64,000 bases of DNA from Vanilla planifolia (GCA_023846275.1 JAIUJO010000083.1:1761774-1825773); one strand, 5' to 3'. Shown: positions 13,337 to 26,036, counted from the first letter of the stretch. The notes: generated by a model from the letters alone, not told the origin. Translations and numbers: made by a program.

Positions 13337-15345
13337 TATAAATAATACATAACAAGACACTACAAACCACATTAACTCATTTAATCTTTTACAAGAAAAA
13401 AACAATATAGATTTAATCAAGATTACCTTACAAACTACAAACAAAGATCAAGTAAATAAAAAGCTTAACAACCCTTAAAGATTATGTTATTCTCAATAAT
13501 TTGATGTTGATGTACCCATATATCTTATGTATTATGTGATGATGTAATATGAACATATAATTTTTTTCTATATAATATTTTATTGAAAACATAAGAGAGA
13601 TTAAAAAAGGAGCTTGGTTAAGAGCCAAAAACTTTAATTCCTGTGAAATTAGTGAAATACCACTACGACTAATACAGCAATCTCTACTTGTCCAAGTTTC
13701 TTGTTCAAAAGAGCCAAAGAAATTAAAAAAGAAAAATTGCAGAAGACAAATTCTAAGCTTACATTTGTGTTCTTCCTGGCACAATAAATATTATACATGT
13801 ATCTACTAAATAGAGCAAACTATACTATTAGCTGCAAGAAACACAATCACAACTCAAGTAGTACATCCCTAATAAAATTATTCTCCATGTAGCACTTGAT
13901 TCGATTACTACTAGCTCATTATGACAAGCTTCCCTCATTGCTTTGCAAGCTTTCCCTTTGGTAGAAAAGAAGGGCAAAGAAAATATCCATATGGTAGGAT
14001 AGAGATATGCATTGTTTTCTCCTCAAAAGACTTCACGAGTCAACTCAAGGTCAAGTAATTTTAAAAAGAGGGAGAATGATGTGCAAGCCAAAGCATTGTC
14101 CAACATATACTTAATTTTCTATGTTTGGTAAGTTACTTGTTTTTTGGAGTACCTTTGATGACTTCCCAAGAAATTTTAATGTCTTCTAATGTAACTTAGG
14201 ATAGGTTGTAAATGGAATTAGTGCTTTGCAAACATGCTTTATTAAGAAAAGGGACAATTAATTCTCACTTGGTAATATTTCTAATTAGAAGGTACAACTC
14301 TTATAGTTATAGTATTCAGTAAATGTATCCCTTACCGTTGTTCATCATCCATTCCCAAAATTTATTCATTTTTTCACTAGACTATACTTTTCTCACCAAA
14401 CTATCTAAATGGTTTTGCCATGGATCATTATGAAAATCACTCAAGGTCAAAAGTCCCATTTTCTTCGCAAGTACCATATTTGTTAGAATATTTGATATTT
14501 TAATTTTGCCATCTAGTATGTATTTCCTGAATTATTGTAGTAATTTTAAAAGAGACTTACATTGACTTGTGGTCAAGAAATTTTTTAATGGATTCTTAAG
14601 TTACTTGCTTAAATATTTATTATTCTTTCTTCATTAAGCTAAGATTACAAATGTCTCTACAATAGCAACACATAAATTCTTGTGGTGACAATAGTGAAAA
14701 AATCACAAAAAAAACTTTAATTTTAAATATAACTGGTGGGATCCTTTGAAAATAGCTAGTGGTAGAACCCAAAATAATAAATAATTAAAAACTTCAAATC
14801 AATTTATTAAGTAGTCTATCCTAATAATCTAAATTAAAGTTTTATTGTATACATGAGTATGCCATATGAAAAGGGATGACCTTATGAATGAAAAAAAATC
14901 AAAAGGTGCACGTGAAACATTAATCGCAAAAAATTGTGTAACAAAATACATAAAGTTAGGAAAAAGTGGTAAATAAGGGAAAAAACAAATGAATATGAAA
15001 ATTACTATAAGGTCTCCTCTGATAGATAATCACAAACAAAATTTCAAGAAATATAACCAAATACAAGATATGAAACAATAAGTATAAGTAATCTCTAATA
15101 TGAGAAATAACGGGTAACTACAATAACATACTCTATTTTATTCTACATATAAGGAGAAGGCATAATATTCTTTCAAGTAGTTCATTGTAAGTTTCTTTTA
15201 AGGATAGATCTGTACCATGCCTTGGACTATCATAAACCTGATATAGTAAAGGTGAACTTGCATCCCGAGTTGTGATGTCTATTATAATATCATTATCATA
15301 ATTATACCTGAATGGAACAATGATTTGAAGATAAAAAAATATTAC

Positions 15346-15848
15346 CTTAAAAACTCTGCATCAGCCCAGATGTCAATCTTTCTAGTCACCCTACGGATCA
15401 ATCTGTTGTAGCATAATGTGTATGCAGTGACTGACTGAAGTAATTGTGAAGGATTTCTAAGAGACTCAGTTATCACAGCCTTTACACCTTCAGGTACATC
15501 ACCTTCCAAGTCACTGAGAAACTTAGTAGCATCTACTTGAATACTTTGGATTCTTTCAATCATATGCCTTGCAAGAGACTCGCATGCCAATCTAATGATT
15601 CTATCCCGTGATGTCTCACTTAAAAAGACATCATCTAATGATTTGCTACCCTTTATAATCTTGTTAACTGCTTCTTTCTGATTGCGTGAATGGATCCCAC
15701 AAACTAAATTAGTAGCACTGTTTATAATCAACCTCCTAATGTCTCTTGCTGGGCTTACATATTGATGATGCTGTTTTTGGTACTCCGTAAATACTTAGTT
15801 GCCTTATCACATTGCTGATCGTTAGCTTCTAACATCACTAGTTTGTGC
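15346..15848 (-). pseudogene. AUG5: AUG5 exon 2 remnant
   Basis: The exon opens after an AG acceptor with HKLVMLEANDQQCDKATKYLR, then after a one-base slip continues YQKQHHQYV and runs open to ADAEFL. It ends at a canonical AAG|GT donor (15346/15345). The C-terminal part (KEAVNKIIKGSKSLDDVFLS... NPSQLLQSVTAYTL) is the best conserved block of the locus. Confidence 0.85.
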
Positions 15849-16090
15849 CTTATATGTTAACCAAAAGAATGGAAATAGTTAACCATTAAACGAGTACAAA
15901 CTTACCTGCTACAAGAATAAGCCTAACAAAACCTCTACAAGAATCCCCTAATCAAAAAATCAAATGAAAAAAACCTCATAAAGCCAACAAAACCTCTTCT
16001 CCAATTCCAAATCCAACATTTAGTACTGTATAATCCACCTGCTACAAGAATCCCCTAATCTAAAAATGAAATAAAAAAGTAGACATCTCC

Positions 16091-16554
16091 CCTAGCATTG
16101 GCCCTCTCGTTGACTATTCGCTTTAGCTTCGACTCCTCTCTTTCAACCTCCGCCATCCGGGACATCAATTGCTTCCTTTGCCGCCTGAAGACATTCCTCA
16201 ACCTCACCACCTCCTCCTCCACAAGGTCCCTCTCCCTCATCGCTACTTTCTTCACCTCTAGAGATGATCCATCCTCAAAATCCAAGCTTCCCTTTTCCTT
16301 CTCCCACCTCCTCACCTTCACCCCTTCAACAGGTGCCGCCACTCCATGAACAAAAATATTTCGTCGAACCGTCGTCGTGGTTTTCTCTGACTGCACTCTT
16401 TGAAGGAGAAAGCTCCACACGAGGACCATGTTTCCATGGCAGACCTTGTGGATCTGGTCAACGGAAGGAAGCTGACCAGGGCATCCCATTTCTTTTTAAA
16501 GCGAATCAATCATTGCCTCCGGCCCTGGAACTCCGCCCCTCCTGGAGCTTCCAT
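16091..16554 (-). pseudogene. AUG5: AUG5 exon 1 remnant
   Basis: The likely start codon is at 16554-16552, followed by an MEAPGGAE-type N-terminus. This precedes a short helix block (EAMIRF...KEMG) and the QLPSVDQIHKVC / VVRRNIFVHG-like blocks typical of the AUG5 N-terminus. Two single-base frame slips separate the start codon from the long open frame, which reads through to LKRIVNERANAR at the exon end. The shadow frames on the plus strand over this GC-rich exon are not genes. Confidence 0.8.
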
Positions 16555-16869
16555 AGTGTACACTAATGGAAAAATACTTCGTCGGAGAAGAATGCAATCT
16601 TCACGGTTGCCGTTCAGAGGCAAAGAAGCACTAACAGAGAGTTGTAAAACTGAGCAACGTCGACACGAAGGCTAAAGGAAGACACAGATAAAGAGACAGA
16701 TGAGGTCTTATCTAGAAGGCGTATGGATGAGAAGGGTTATGGGAGTGGAGAAAAACGAAGGTATTCGAGGAGGGATTGAGGAGAAGCTCGCCAGAAAAAC
16801 TAAAGGGAGGAGTGTCTGGGAATTCGATGCTCAGTCCATGGCATTTGTTCTCCAACCACAGAGGCAATT

Positions 16870-18240
16870 GAAAATATTATGTATTTTGACTATATTTTTT
16901 ATAATAAATTTATGTTAAAAATTTAATTAATTAATTAAAAATTAAATTAAATAATATTATTAAAAAGTGTTATTAAGAACTTGATGGGCTTTATAAATTT
17001 GCTATTAATTGTATTGAAAAATGATTAGAAAATATTTTATCTCTTAATAAAAAGTGAATTAAAGTTTTTAAAGTTATTTTATGATGATAAAACAATCTTT
17101 TATTTTTTGATGTTGTTTTCTATTATTTAAATTAAAAGTATGTATTTAAACTTTGCTAAACAAAAATTTGATAATATTTTCAAAAGTAATTTCATTAAAA
17201 AATAAAGTTTGAAATTAGTGCTCCAAATAGTCTTGATAAATATGGCACTAAATATAGATTAATAGAATGGTTAATATTATAATTATTTCATATATATATA
17301 TATATATATAAAAGTAATTGTTATAATTTTTTCATCTTCTGAAATAAAATTTATTTACTGAAATATTAAAAAAAAATTTTCTATAGAAGATCTTAGTTTT
17401 ATGATATAGTAAAAAACTTATTCCTATAATTAACTATTATTTAATAGATCATTTTAAATAGTTTTATGATTGGCTAAATTTATAAACAAAATAAAATATT
17501 TAATAAAATATTATAATAATGCTTAATAACAAAAAAATATATATATTAAAATCATTTCATTATAAATCTATTTATTTAATTATAAATAAATAAAGATAAA
17601 AAATAAAAGTTATATTTTTAATATTTTATTTATCATAAATTAAGAAAAATAACTTTGTCTCTATTTAAATATCTAATTAACATTTAAACGATAAAGACCC
17701 CTCCATCAATCTCGTATTAAAAATTTTTTTGAATCATACAAAATCATAGTTTCTTAATTACACAGTTTTTATTGAGTAACTACAAACATTATGCAACCCT
17801 TAATATGTTCAACATTAAAATTAGTAATAAATCATAATGATTTGTTTGTATATTTTTCTTTATTTCGATAATATTTGTTTTTTTATATGTTATTCATGAT
17901 ATGTAAATATATAAATATAAATTTTTTTTATAATACTTAAAACTTGATATTAAATATTTTTTATATCATTTTTATTCCCTTAATAATAAATAGTTATTTT
18001 TTTAAGAGGATTAAAGTTTTATTTTTACTATCGCACATAGTCTAAAATTATTTGAATAATTTTTAATTATGATATAATAGATATTTATTATTATATACAA
18101 CTCAGTAAGTTTAAATTGTTATAAACAATTATATAAAACTTTAATTGATTATTATAGAATGCATCGATTGGTTACGCCGCATAATTTTTTTTTCTTTTTT
18201 TTTATTTTGATTTTTCGAAATGATATTTTGTTGCTAAAAT
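16870..18240. other. Very AT-rich intergenic DNA
   Basis: This is almost pure A/T, with palindromic TTAATTAATTAATTAA around 16921 and a (TA)n run at 17290-17311. No gene or named element was seen. It separates the AUG5 5' end (reading left) from the exon-like piece at 18340 (reading right), so any promoters would be divergent here. No specific promoter motif can be defended. Confidence 0.5.
17290..17311. repeat. (TA)n microsatellite
   Basis: About ten to eleven uninterrupted TA units in AT-rich intergenic DNA. Confidence 0.85.
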
Positions 18241-18339
18241 CTTTTAAGCTTTGTTTATGGAGTTATAAGGTTTTCATAGGGCTGAAGGTCTTCCTTTCTC
18301 TTCTCCTTTTCTCGCTTTGACGGCCTTATAGTTACGATT

Positions 18340-18468
18340 TTGTTTGCCTCTGTCGGTGGCACTGTCGATCTCGATCTCCATGCACTGAATGCCACTGTTT
18401 ATAGGTGTTTCAAGCTCCACGACTTGTGTGCCTCCTTCGACCCTCACCACTTCGCTTCAGCTCTCCAG
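18340..18468 (+). other. Exon-like open piece, unidentified gene
   Basis: I do not recognise this. The region 18280-18550 is distinctly GC-richer than the AT-rich DNA around it, as plant first exons are. A frame from ATG 18340 reads MFASVGGTVDLDLHALNATV and on to HFASALQ, then meets CAG|GTG, a good donor, after 43 codons. The peptide has an even, protein-like composition. No in-frame partner exon was proven. The piece at 21547 on the same strand needs a different phase, so at least one more exon would have to lie between. It could also be chance. Confidence 0.3.
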
Positions 18469-21400
18469 GTGTTCCAAGGCCGAAGGTTTTTGCCTCTCTC
18501 TCTTGCTCTCTCTCGCCTTCCTTCTTTCAGGCCAATGGTTCTTGTAGGAGTTTAAATAGCTTACTATCCATGATGATTATAATTGGTTATTACTCTTTCC
18601 TACCTACTCTTAAATTGGTACTGGTATTTTTGTTCTAATGTTTTGTTATCTATCCGGTGCTTCTCATTGTCTTGTAATTCTTGTGAGCCAAGATTGTGAA
18701 TATCTTTCTATGTAGAGTTTTGTTTTCACCTATCGTAATTTGTTTTTTTGGATCAGGAAAGAAGGGCTAGTTTAGTTTCATGTTGAATAATTTGTGCAGA
18801 GTGGGCCAGGTTCCATGTTGATATTTACACTGCATGGTTTTTCATTAAATCTACTTCATTGTTAAAATATCATTTAGGAAAGGAATGCCTTGCACTTATC
18901 ACAACAAAAAGTTTGATGAGGTTTGAAATTGCTTCTTTACTTTTAATAGTGAATAACTTAAGGTCTGATTTTTTAGTTCTACGATGATTTGTCTCATGCT
19001 ATATCATCGGATCTTGAAATTAAAATGTGCTGGTTTCAACTACAGCAGCCACTCTCAATTTGTAGAAAAATATTATGGCTAGTTCAATAGAGTGGTCCAA
19101 GATCTCTGTTTGATTTGTGAATGATATGTTTGATTGTCTAATTATAAAAGCTAGCTAATTAATTTTTTTATTAATCAAGATGGTGTTTAATGAAATCTTG
19201 AAGTTGGATTATTTAGCTTTTGTTAAATTGCTCCATTCTTGGACAAAATGTATTTATAAAAGCTTAATTATTTAATATACATTTTGTGATTACTAGGCTT
19301 TGTTGTTTTCTGTGTATTACCTTAGTATTTATCTTTAGTTATCTTGGGTCATAGTCATTAACTATTCTTTTCTAGAAGCTCACAAATGCCATATGGTTTG
19401 TATATTTCTAACATCTTGTACATGTTTTTTTGTTGTGTTATTATTTCTACGTGTTTGGCTTATGCTTGTCTTTGGTTATCTTCAATACAATATATTATAT
19501 ATATTTTTAACCAAATGCATAAGTTATTTTTATTATTATTGATTACATTTTTTTCATTCACACCTTTTTCCAAAAGATTAATAACTGAGATTGTTTATGT
19601 ACCTGATGTGACCTTTTAATACATTCTTTTAAGTATGATCTAGTGGTTTAGAAAAGGCATACTTGTTTAAAGTATCAATTAATATTCATAAATGTAGTGT
19701 ATATATGTTTTTTTAATGTATCAATAAGTGTTCATAAACATTTTATGCTCACATGGTTGTTTTTAGTCTCAAATATTTAACACGTGCCAAATTGTTTAGT
19801 TGATTGTATGTTGTCCTTTTTACAACTCATTCATATATTTGTTGATTAAGTTGCTTGTTTGGAGTTTATGAACCTAAGCATTTATGATTTAAATGAGACA
19901 AGCTTTAATACCATCCATTATACTCAAAATGAGCTCCAATAGACGTAACATAATTGAACTTGAGCACTACTCTACTTCCTTGGATCAAGTCATTTACAGC
20001 CTTGTAATTAGGAAAGTTTAAAATGAATATTTTGAGGGAATAAATCTTATTCTTCACAATCATAGTGTTCATGGAACTAATAGCCCCTATCCATGTTTTT
20101 TAGCTTGTATTATGATTTAATTTAATGTGGGATTTGGTACTAAAATGTCTTTATTTAATGTTCCATCATACATACTTTGTTTACAAATATAACATATTTT
20201 GAAAACTTATACCCCTATACCTATTTTTTTATTCATTTAATGATGATGATGACCTTGAACAAGATCTATTTTATGGGTTAATATCAAAGCTCTCTCAGAG
20301 AAGATAATTATGGTTACTTATAATTTGATGCTTATTTTAGGCATTCTCATAAACAAGTTGGAATGTTGGTCAGGTTTCATAGTTGTTGTAGTTATTGATA
20401 TTTTTCTTTTTCAATTCCTATTGAAAAGTTGGTAAAACTTTTGGGAGCAATTAAATAAGCAATAGCTTATTTTGTTCATCTGATGTTCAACAACCTGTTT
20501 TTTCTGTCTCCTCCTTTGATGAAAATTGAAATATAAAAGAATATAATATCAACCACATTTTTTTCATCTTGACTAAACATAAATCTCTATCCATTTGCCA
20601 TTTTGGCCATCATTTTGGTAATCAGCGGTAACATTGCACTCCAGTTCAAGATTTGAGTTGAAAAATGGAAGCATTGCTATCTTACTAGGGCCATATTATT
20701 TAATTATATTTGGAACAATTTAACTTGTACACTAAAGGTAATGCCAGTGTGAGACTAGTCCATGAGACATTGTTTAATATTCTTGTCTATCCACCCACAA
20801 CTTTTAGGGAAATTGTTGATGTGAATGGTTTTATTAGCATGCATGTGAGCACTAATGATAATCTACAATAGAAAAGCGGTATGAAAATGTAGGATTGACC
20901 TTTTTTCCCTTTTTCTGGTAAAGGGTTTTTTGGAGCTAGCCTAGCTTAAAGAATTCTTGATCCTCTTATTAGAGTGGCCAACTGTTTGAATAGGATGTCT
21001 TCCCATGATAGTGCCAGACTTTTAAGAGTTTGGGGGACTTACCCATGGTCATAACAAACATAGTTTTCTTTCCATATCTCAATGTTTATATCATCATTCT
21101 TGTATTTATGTTTCATTTTGTTGGATACAATTTAACATTTTATGATTATTTAAATCATGGAATTATAAATGATGACATTTTAAGATCAATTTATGTTTTC
21201 TTTATTGGCTGTAGTTATTCTTTGATTTTGTTTTCACAATTTTTTTTGCAAGAAACAAAAGTTTTGTGGAACCTAAAGTGCACATGGATTTGTAAATTCA
21301 ACCTAATCAAACAAAAAATATAAGAAAATTTTCTCTCTTTTGAAAAATATTTAGTAGTTACAATCAACTAATTAGACTTTATGTTAATGCCTTCTCAAAT

Positions 21401-21546
21401 TGTTTTGGAATTCGCTATCTTTTGTGAGCATCCTGTGAATCTTCTCATATATAGTTTTTTTAGGTCTTTTTTTCTCAAGTAGTTATACAAATCCTTCATT
21501 TGCCATATGCATAATATATAGTTTATTTTTTGTGATTAAGTATCAG

Positions 21547-21662
21547 AAATAGAAGGAGTTACTAAACTACAAAATAGGCAAGTGAGGCCCATCCCTGCAC
21601 CACAAATGAGGAGGCTTGCCCTGCACATTCGTCACCCTGGTCAACCAATAGACCATGAAAAG
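21547..21662 (+). other. Exon-like open piece with splice sites, unidentified gene
   Basis: It is bounded by a TATCAG acceptor and an AAAAG|GTATCT donor and is much less AT-rich than its flanks. In the only open phase it encodes IEGVTKLQNRQVRPIPAPQM followed by RRLALHIRHPGQPIDHEK, a basic, proline-containing peptide of very protein-like character. I cannot name the family. It may belong with the piece at 18340 to a decayed or unrecognised plus-strand gene. Confidence 0.4.
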
Positions 21663-22302
21663 GTATCTGTTAACTTGACCTTTTTCCTTCCTACATTTTA
21701 TTTTTTGTGCCTATTTGGCTTCTCTAATGTATTTGTATTCTTATCAAGTATCATGTCATAACGTTTAGTTGCATTGCTTATTTATGTTCATGTTTCGGAA
21801 GTTGTAAAGGAATTCTTGCTTTGATTAAAGCAAATTAGTATGTGAGAATTTGGTTACACTATACTATGTTATGCTTTCCTGTGATGATTGTCTTGAAATA
21901 TTGATTAATTCTTCTTAAAAATCCATTATAAGTTAACGCATAGTACTTTTGTTGCATGTTATGACTTAATCTTATAATTTCTACTTTTCTTTCGAATATG
22001 GATATTTAGTTCAGGACAAATTTCCTTAACTACCACATGTTATAATAGATATGATAGAATAAAATTTCGTTTCTAAAAAATATAAACAAATATTTATGCG
22101 AATATATTCATATAATAATTTGATAAAGTTAAGGATAATCAATCATTACATGAATATTGCAATATTATTACATTTTTTTAAGCATATGCATAAAGTCATA
22201 AACAATTTTTCTAGGTACTGTGGAATCTTGTTTTCATGTATTATCCATCCATAACTAATGAGTTTACAAACAATAATACTCCATATGATAGTATGAGATT
22301 GA

Positions 22303-22643
22303 GGGTTGGTTTGATTGCTTATATTTTGTACTTTTGATCACAAAAATACTTATTTTAGGTATTGTTAAACAACTTAACTAATTATATTTATTTATAAATT
22401 AGGGGGGATATCACTATCTTTTTTCATTTTATTATTTTAATAGTTCAAAAAGATCTTTTATTCTCACAAAGTAAGTCAAAGTTTTCTATTTTTTAAACTA
22501 ATAAGCAAATATGTTTTTGGCAAATTCAAAATAAGTATTTCTAAACAACAAATCTTTAAACATAGCATTTTAACAATACTTAACAGCACTCTTCAAACTT
22601 ATTTTTCAATAAATTGTTTAATATTCAATAGGGGCCAACCAGC
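22303..22643. mobile_element. hAT-like MITE (non-autonomous DNA transposon), degenerate
   Basis: The left end begins with GGTTGG and the right end, read in reverse complement, also gives GGTTGG. 'attgag' lies just outside both ends and could be the remains of a target duplication. Inside, AAATACTTATTTT at about 22344 recurs inverted at about 22529, and AAACAAC words flank the arms, giving a fold-back. Plant hAT MITEs look like this, with a 'gggt(c/t)..gtttg' start and an A/T-rich body. It has no coding capacity. The terminal repeats are imperfect, so it is old. Confidence 0.45.
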
Positions 22644-22824
22644 ATTGAGCAAATATCTCTCAAATGATGTGAATCATCATTTGTCCATGCTACAAAGTTT
22701 CAGGCTTTTTTCCATTCTATCATCCATTTGTTATCCTCAAATGTTTACAACTATTTCACCATTAGTAGACCATAAGAATTGCATCCATAACCATGCCATC
22801 ACTAACAAAGTCTGTCCTATTATA

Positions 22825-22975
22825 TGCATCTCAATCTTCACATTCCAAAATTTTTGAAATGCTACCTTCTTCATCTAAAGAATAAATGGATCAACCACTC
22901 TAAATGCATGTCAGTCTTCACATTCCAAAATTTTTGAAGCACTACCTTCTTCATCTAATGAATAAATGGATCAAT
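22825..22975. repeat. 80-bp tandem duplication
   Basis: Two adjacent copies, starting at 22825 and 22905, share the words TCTTCACATTCCAAAATTTT and ACCTTCTTCATCTAA and AATAAATGGATCAA, with only a few substitutions. It is a local duplication with no coding role seen. Confidence 0.85.
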
Positions 22976-24840
22976 AATTTAAGGTTTGTTTAGCCTAAGA
23001 AATTATCCAACATATTACTAATAGATTTATATGTTTAATTTATTATCAGTTTTCTTTTCTACATTTTTCATTTGAATCTTTAACGTCTCTTGTGACATCC
23101 TTATATGTTTCAATCTATGAATTATTTTAATTTAAGCTTTGAAGTATGCTCTTTATTAAATAATAAAACACCCATCCACTAAATGATATTCAAAAAGATA
23201 TTTCCTTTTTTGTAATGCACATTCAAGACAAATATTAATGTAGAATTCATTTCATGATAAATAGTTTTCAAAGAGAATTTGCTTCTAAAATATCAAACAC
23301 AACAATTTATGAATATAGTTGCACTACATACACTCACAAATGAGAGAATGTTATGCTTTTGATGCGACAAATGAGCTCCTCTTAATATGAATTTGAATGA
23401 AATATGCCCTTTTCCCCTTTCCATTCCATATCTATATCTAGATTGTGTTTTGAATAAAAATCGCTAGGTATGTAATTTATGTGCTAATGAGTCTCGTATG
23501 AACTAGAGGTTCAAGTTAAAATAGGGGCAAATTCCTCAAATTCTCTTAAAAAATATAAATGGTGCAAACATTCACTTTGTTTCTTTTGAATATCAAGGCA
23601 AAATCATTAGTTTCTAAACTTATTAAGAGAAAAAGATGAAAGCATACCTTATAATATTTCTCACTTAATTATTCACATCAAAATAGATGTATTAAGAATC
23701 ATTGGCTTTTAAGCATTGTAGATAAATGCTATACTTATTTGGCATATATTTTGTTTTTTGTTACTTGATTTCGTAGTTTTCTAAGATCAAGTTGATTGAT
23801 TTTAGGTTATTTAAGTAATTCTCTTTGTTTTACTGGAAACATTGGTCCAAAAAATAAGTTGAATTAATTTGTTAGCAGAGTGTATCATTTCATCTCTATT
23901 TAATGATACTGGTGCATGGCATATACAACATCTTTATATTCCTAAAAATTCCTTTTTATCACTTAGCCAGTGCATGCCATCATAAATATACCCAATGGTC
24001 CAAAACTTGCTATTCAAAAGTAAATTTTAACTCTCCTATATTTTTTATTATGGCTAATTTGAAGTATGTAATGCTTGCTTGTCACTAGAGGCTGTAATCC
24101 ATCTTTAGGAACATGTATATTTTTAAGGCAACAAAGTTTATAGCAAATTGAGTTAAATCATGACAATGGTTTTCGAATTTGGCCACTTTCACAATTAAGA
24201 AAATCGAAAGGTTTTTTATGAATAAAAACTGTCACACTAAGAGCACGCTTTGCGAGAATAACAGGACTCATGTTGTCCTTTTCTTTTAAAATTAAGTTCT
24301 TGCACTATGGTAAACTGATACCTGATATTTTGATCCATACAAATATTGTAAATAAAAAAATATATTATAGAATGTATCACTATAAGGTACGTTCTCAAAA
24401 ATACTAGTATGCATATGCCAATGAATGCATCCTCATACACGTGCATATACCGAAGCTAGCATATATCATAATCAGATTATAAGACGGAATTTTTTTCCCG
24501 ATTTGAGTTCAAAGCTTCATTTTTTAGTTGTTACTAGGGATAATACTAAAATTCTAGCAACATATAGCAAAATATATTACCAATACAAGCAAAAACATGC
24601 CAATTCTTGCACATTTAGGGCATAAAGGACTGAATATAATTACAACTCTACCATCTAATTAATAGAAGCACTTTAAAAATTAAAACAACCTCACTATGTC
24701 ATATTTTTTAATAACATATAATTTATAAAAGGACACAACTTAGATTGATAGTGGTATCTCTTTGCCAAGGGTATAGAAAAATATCAAAGGCATAAAATAT
24801 AATACTATGCGCAACATTAACAGCTATTTAGTAAAAGAAG
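22976..24840. other. Unassigned AT-rich DNA
   Basis: Open frames near 23903, 24237 and 24425 are 61-69 codons, rich in I, F, Y and N as expected of chance frames in A/T-rich DNA, and lack homology. Nothing else was noticed. Confidence 0.5.
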
Positions 24841-24863
24841 ATGAACGCTAAGTTTTCAGAACA

Positions 24864-25046
24864 ATGGGTGATGAAAAGGATGATAGTTCATCACCCAATA
24901 CCACATACGAAGATCACAGAGCAGTAGATCAATCAGATGCCGAACAAATTAGTACATCTGACACGAATATTATGGCAATGGAAGAGGAAGCAATGATCAA
25001 ATCCATCATCTGCAAAATACATTCTACCAACACCAAATTGTTTTAA
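24864..25046 (+). other. Small acidic ORF, unidentified
   Basis: Sixty codons begin at ATG in a favourable context (acaATGG). The product is acidic and polar (MGDEKDDSSSPNTTYEDH..., later MAMEEEAMIKSIICKI), unlike the hydrophobic chance frames nearby, which suggests a real exon start or a decayed coding piece. The frame stops inside the first unit of the 94-bp minisatellite. I do not recognise the family. It lies on the opposite strand, just beyond the 3' end of the kinesin remnant. Confidence 0.3.
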
Positions 25047-25500
25047 TGGCTTGGGGCAACAAAAAATGTAGTGCTTCAATTGCTATTTTAGAAACCCTCG
25101 TGGACAAATGTACTTTAATCACTCAACCAAATTGTTTTAATGGCTTGGGCCAACAAAAATTGCATTGCTTCAGTTGTTGTTTTAGAAACCCTCATGGACA
25201 AATGTACTTTAATCACTCAACCAAATTGTTTAATAGCTTGGGCCAACAAAAAATGCATTGCTTCAGTTGCTGTTTTAGAAAACCTTGAGGACAAATGTAC
25301 TTTACTCACTCAACCAAATTGTTTTAATGGCTAGGGGAAACAAAAAATACACTCAGTTGCTTTTTTAGAAACCCTCGTGGACAAATGTACTTTAATCACT
25401 CAACCAAATTGTTTTAATGGCTTGGGGCAACAAAAAATTCATTGCTTCAGTTGCTGTTTTAGAAACCCTCGTGGACAAATGTACTTTAATCACTAAACCA
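25035..25500. repeat. Minisatellite, about 94-bp unit, five copies
   Basis: Units start at 25035, 25129, 25223, 25316 and 25406 (lengths 94, 94, 93, 90 and about 94). Each unit carries AAATTGTTTTAATGGCTTGG, CAACAAAAAATG, a TTCAGTTGCTGTTTTAGAAA-like word and GACAAATGTACTTTAATCAC. The copies differ by only a few bases, so the array is fairly young. Its right edge lies within about six bases of the kinesin stop codon at 25508-25506, so in kinesin orientation it occupies the 3' untranslated position. The two overlapping plus-strand frames here are by-products of the repeat. Confidence 0.9.
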
Positions 25501-26036
25501 TTATTTCAACAGGAATCTAGTGGTTGCATCTGGGTTTGACAACAAAGAACCCCAATCTCACAGGCATTGACACGAGCAGCAAATCGGAGCAAACATATCG
25601 ATTCACTGGCCGATGAAGCCTCCGGAGAGATGTTAACAAACATCAAAGTTCTTGAATCACCCCAAAGACAAGGCTTTAAAAACCAAGAGATTGTAGAGTA
25701 AGATGAGAATGAAGATGGTAAAAGTTGAAAATTGATTTTTTAGTAAACAAACAACTTTTTTTAGAATGTTTTTAAAACTTATGTAATGAAATTGTAATGA
25801 AATTGTACACACTGCAATATACTAAACATCCCAGAAATCTAATGGCCATGTAACTATAAAAGGTATGTAAATTTTGAGTTTCTGTAAGGAACATGATCCT
25901 CCTTCTGGGCAATTACAAATATAACATCGCTCAGTGAAGACAAGCATTTGTTTATTGTCTGTTTCAAGGACAGAACAAATTTCTACATATGCATCTAAAA
26001 CAAGAATTTTCAGCATAAATGAGAAGCAATTCTTGC

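Larger units (their letters stand above)
11101..16554 (-). pseudogene. AUG5: Augmin complex subunit 5 (AUG5), decayed and C-terminally truncated
   Basis: AUG5 is a subunit of plant augmin, the eight-protein complex that recruits gamma-tubulin to microtubules for branching nucleation. Five exons are readable on the minus strand: 16554-16091, 15848-15346, 15307-15170, 12070-11895 and 11325-11101. Family landmarks include [90 protein letters not shown] and [19 protein letters not shown]. The order and spacing of these blocks match the family. Breaks: two frame slips in the first exon (near the EAM and KEMG codons), one near 15784 between KYLR and YQKQ, and one in the fifth exon just before KERDVAG. 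Donors after exons 1 and 3 are not GT. About 300 C-terminal residues are missing. Introns are kept, so it is not a retrocopy. The first exon is GC-richer than its surroundings, as plant 5' exons often are. Confidence 0.85.

Noticed and set aside
16098-16675. Several plus-strand open frames of 83-100 codons
   Set aside because: They are shadows of the GC-rich AUG5 exon 1 and its 5' flank on the minus strand.
25046-25334. Two overlapping frames with repeated 'CFSCCFR' or 'ALANK'-like peptides
   Set aside because: They are translations of the 94-bp minisatellite. The unit is not a multiple of three and the frames drift between copies, so there is no selected repeat protein.
25822-26016. A cysteine-containing minus-strand frame next to the kinesin switch II exon
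   Set aside because: It lies where the missing kinesin exon should be but does not resemble [10 protein letters not shown] or any other kinesin segment. Probably intron.
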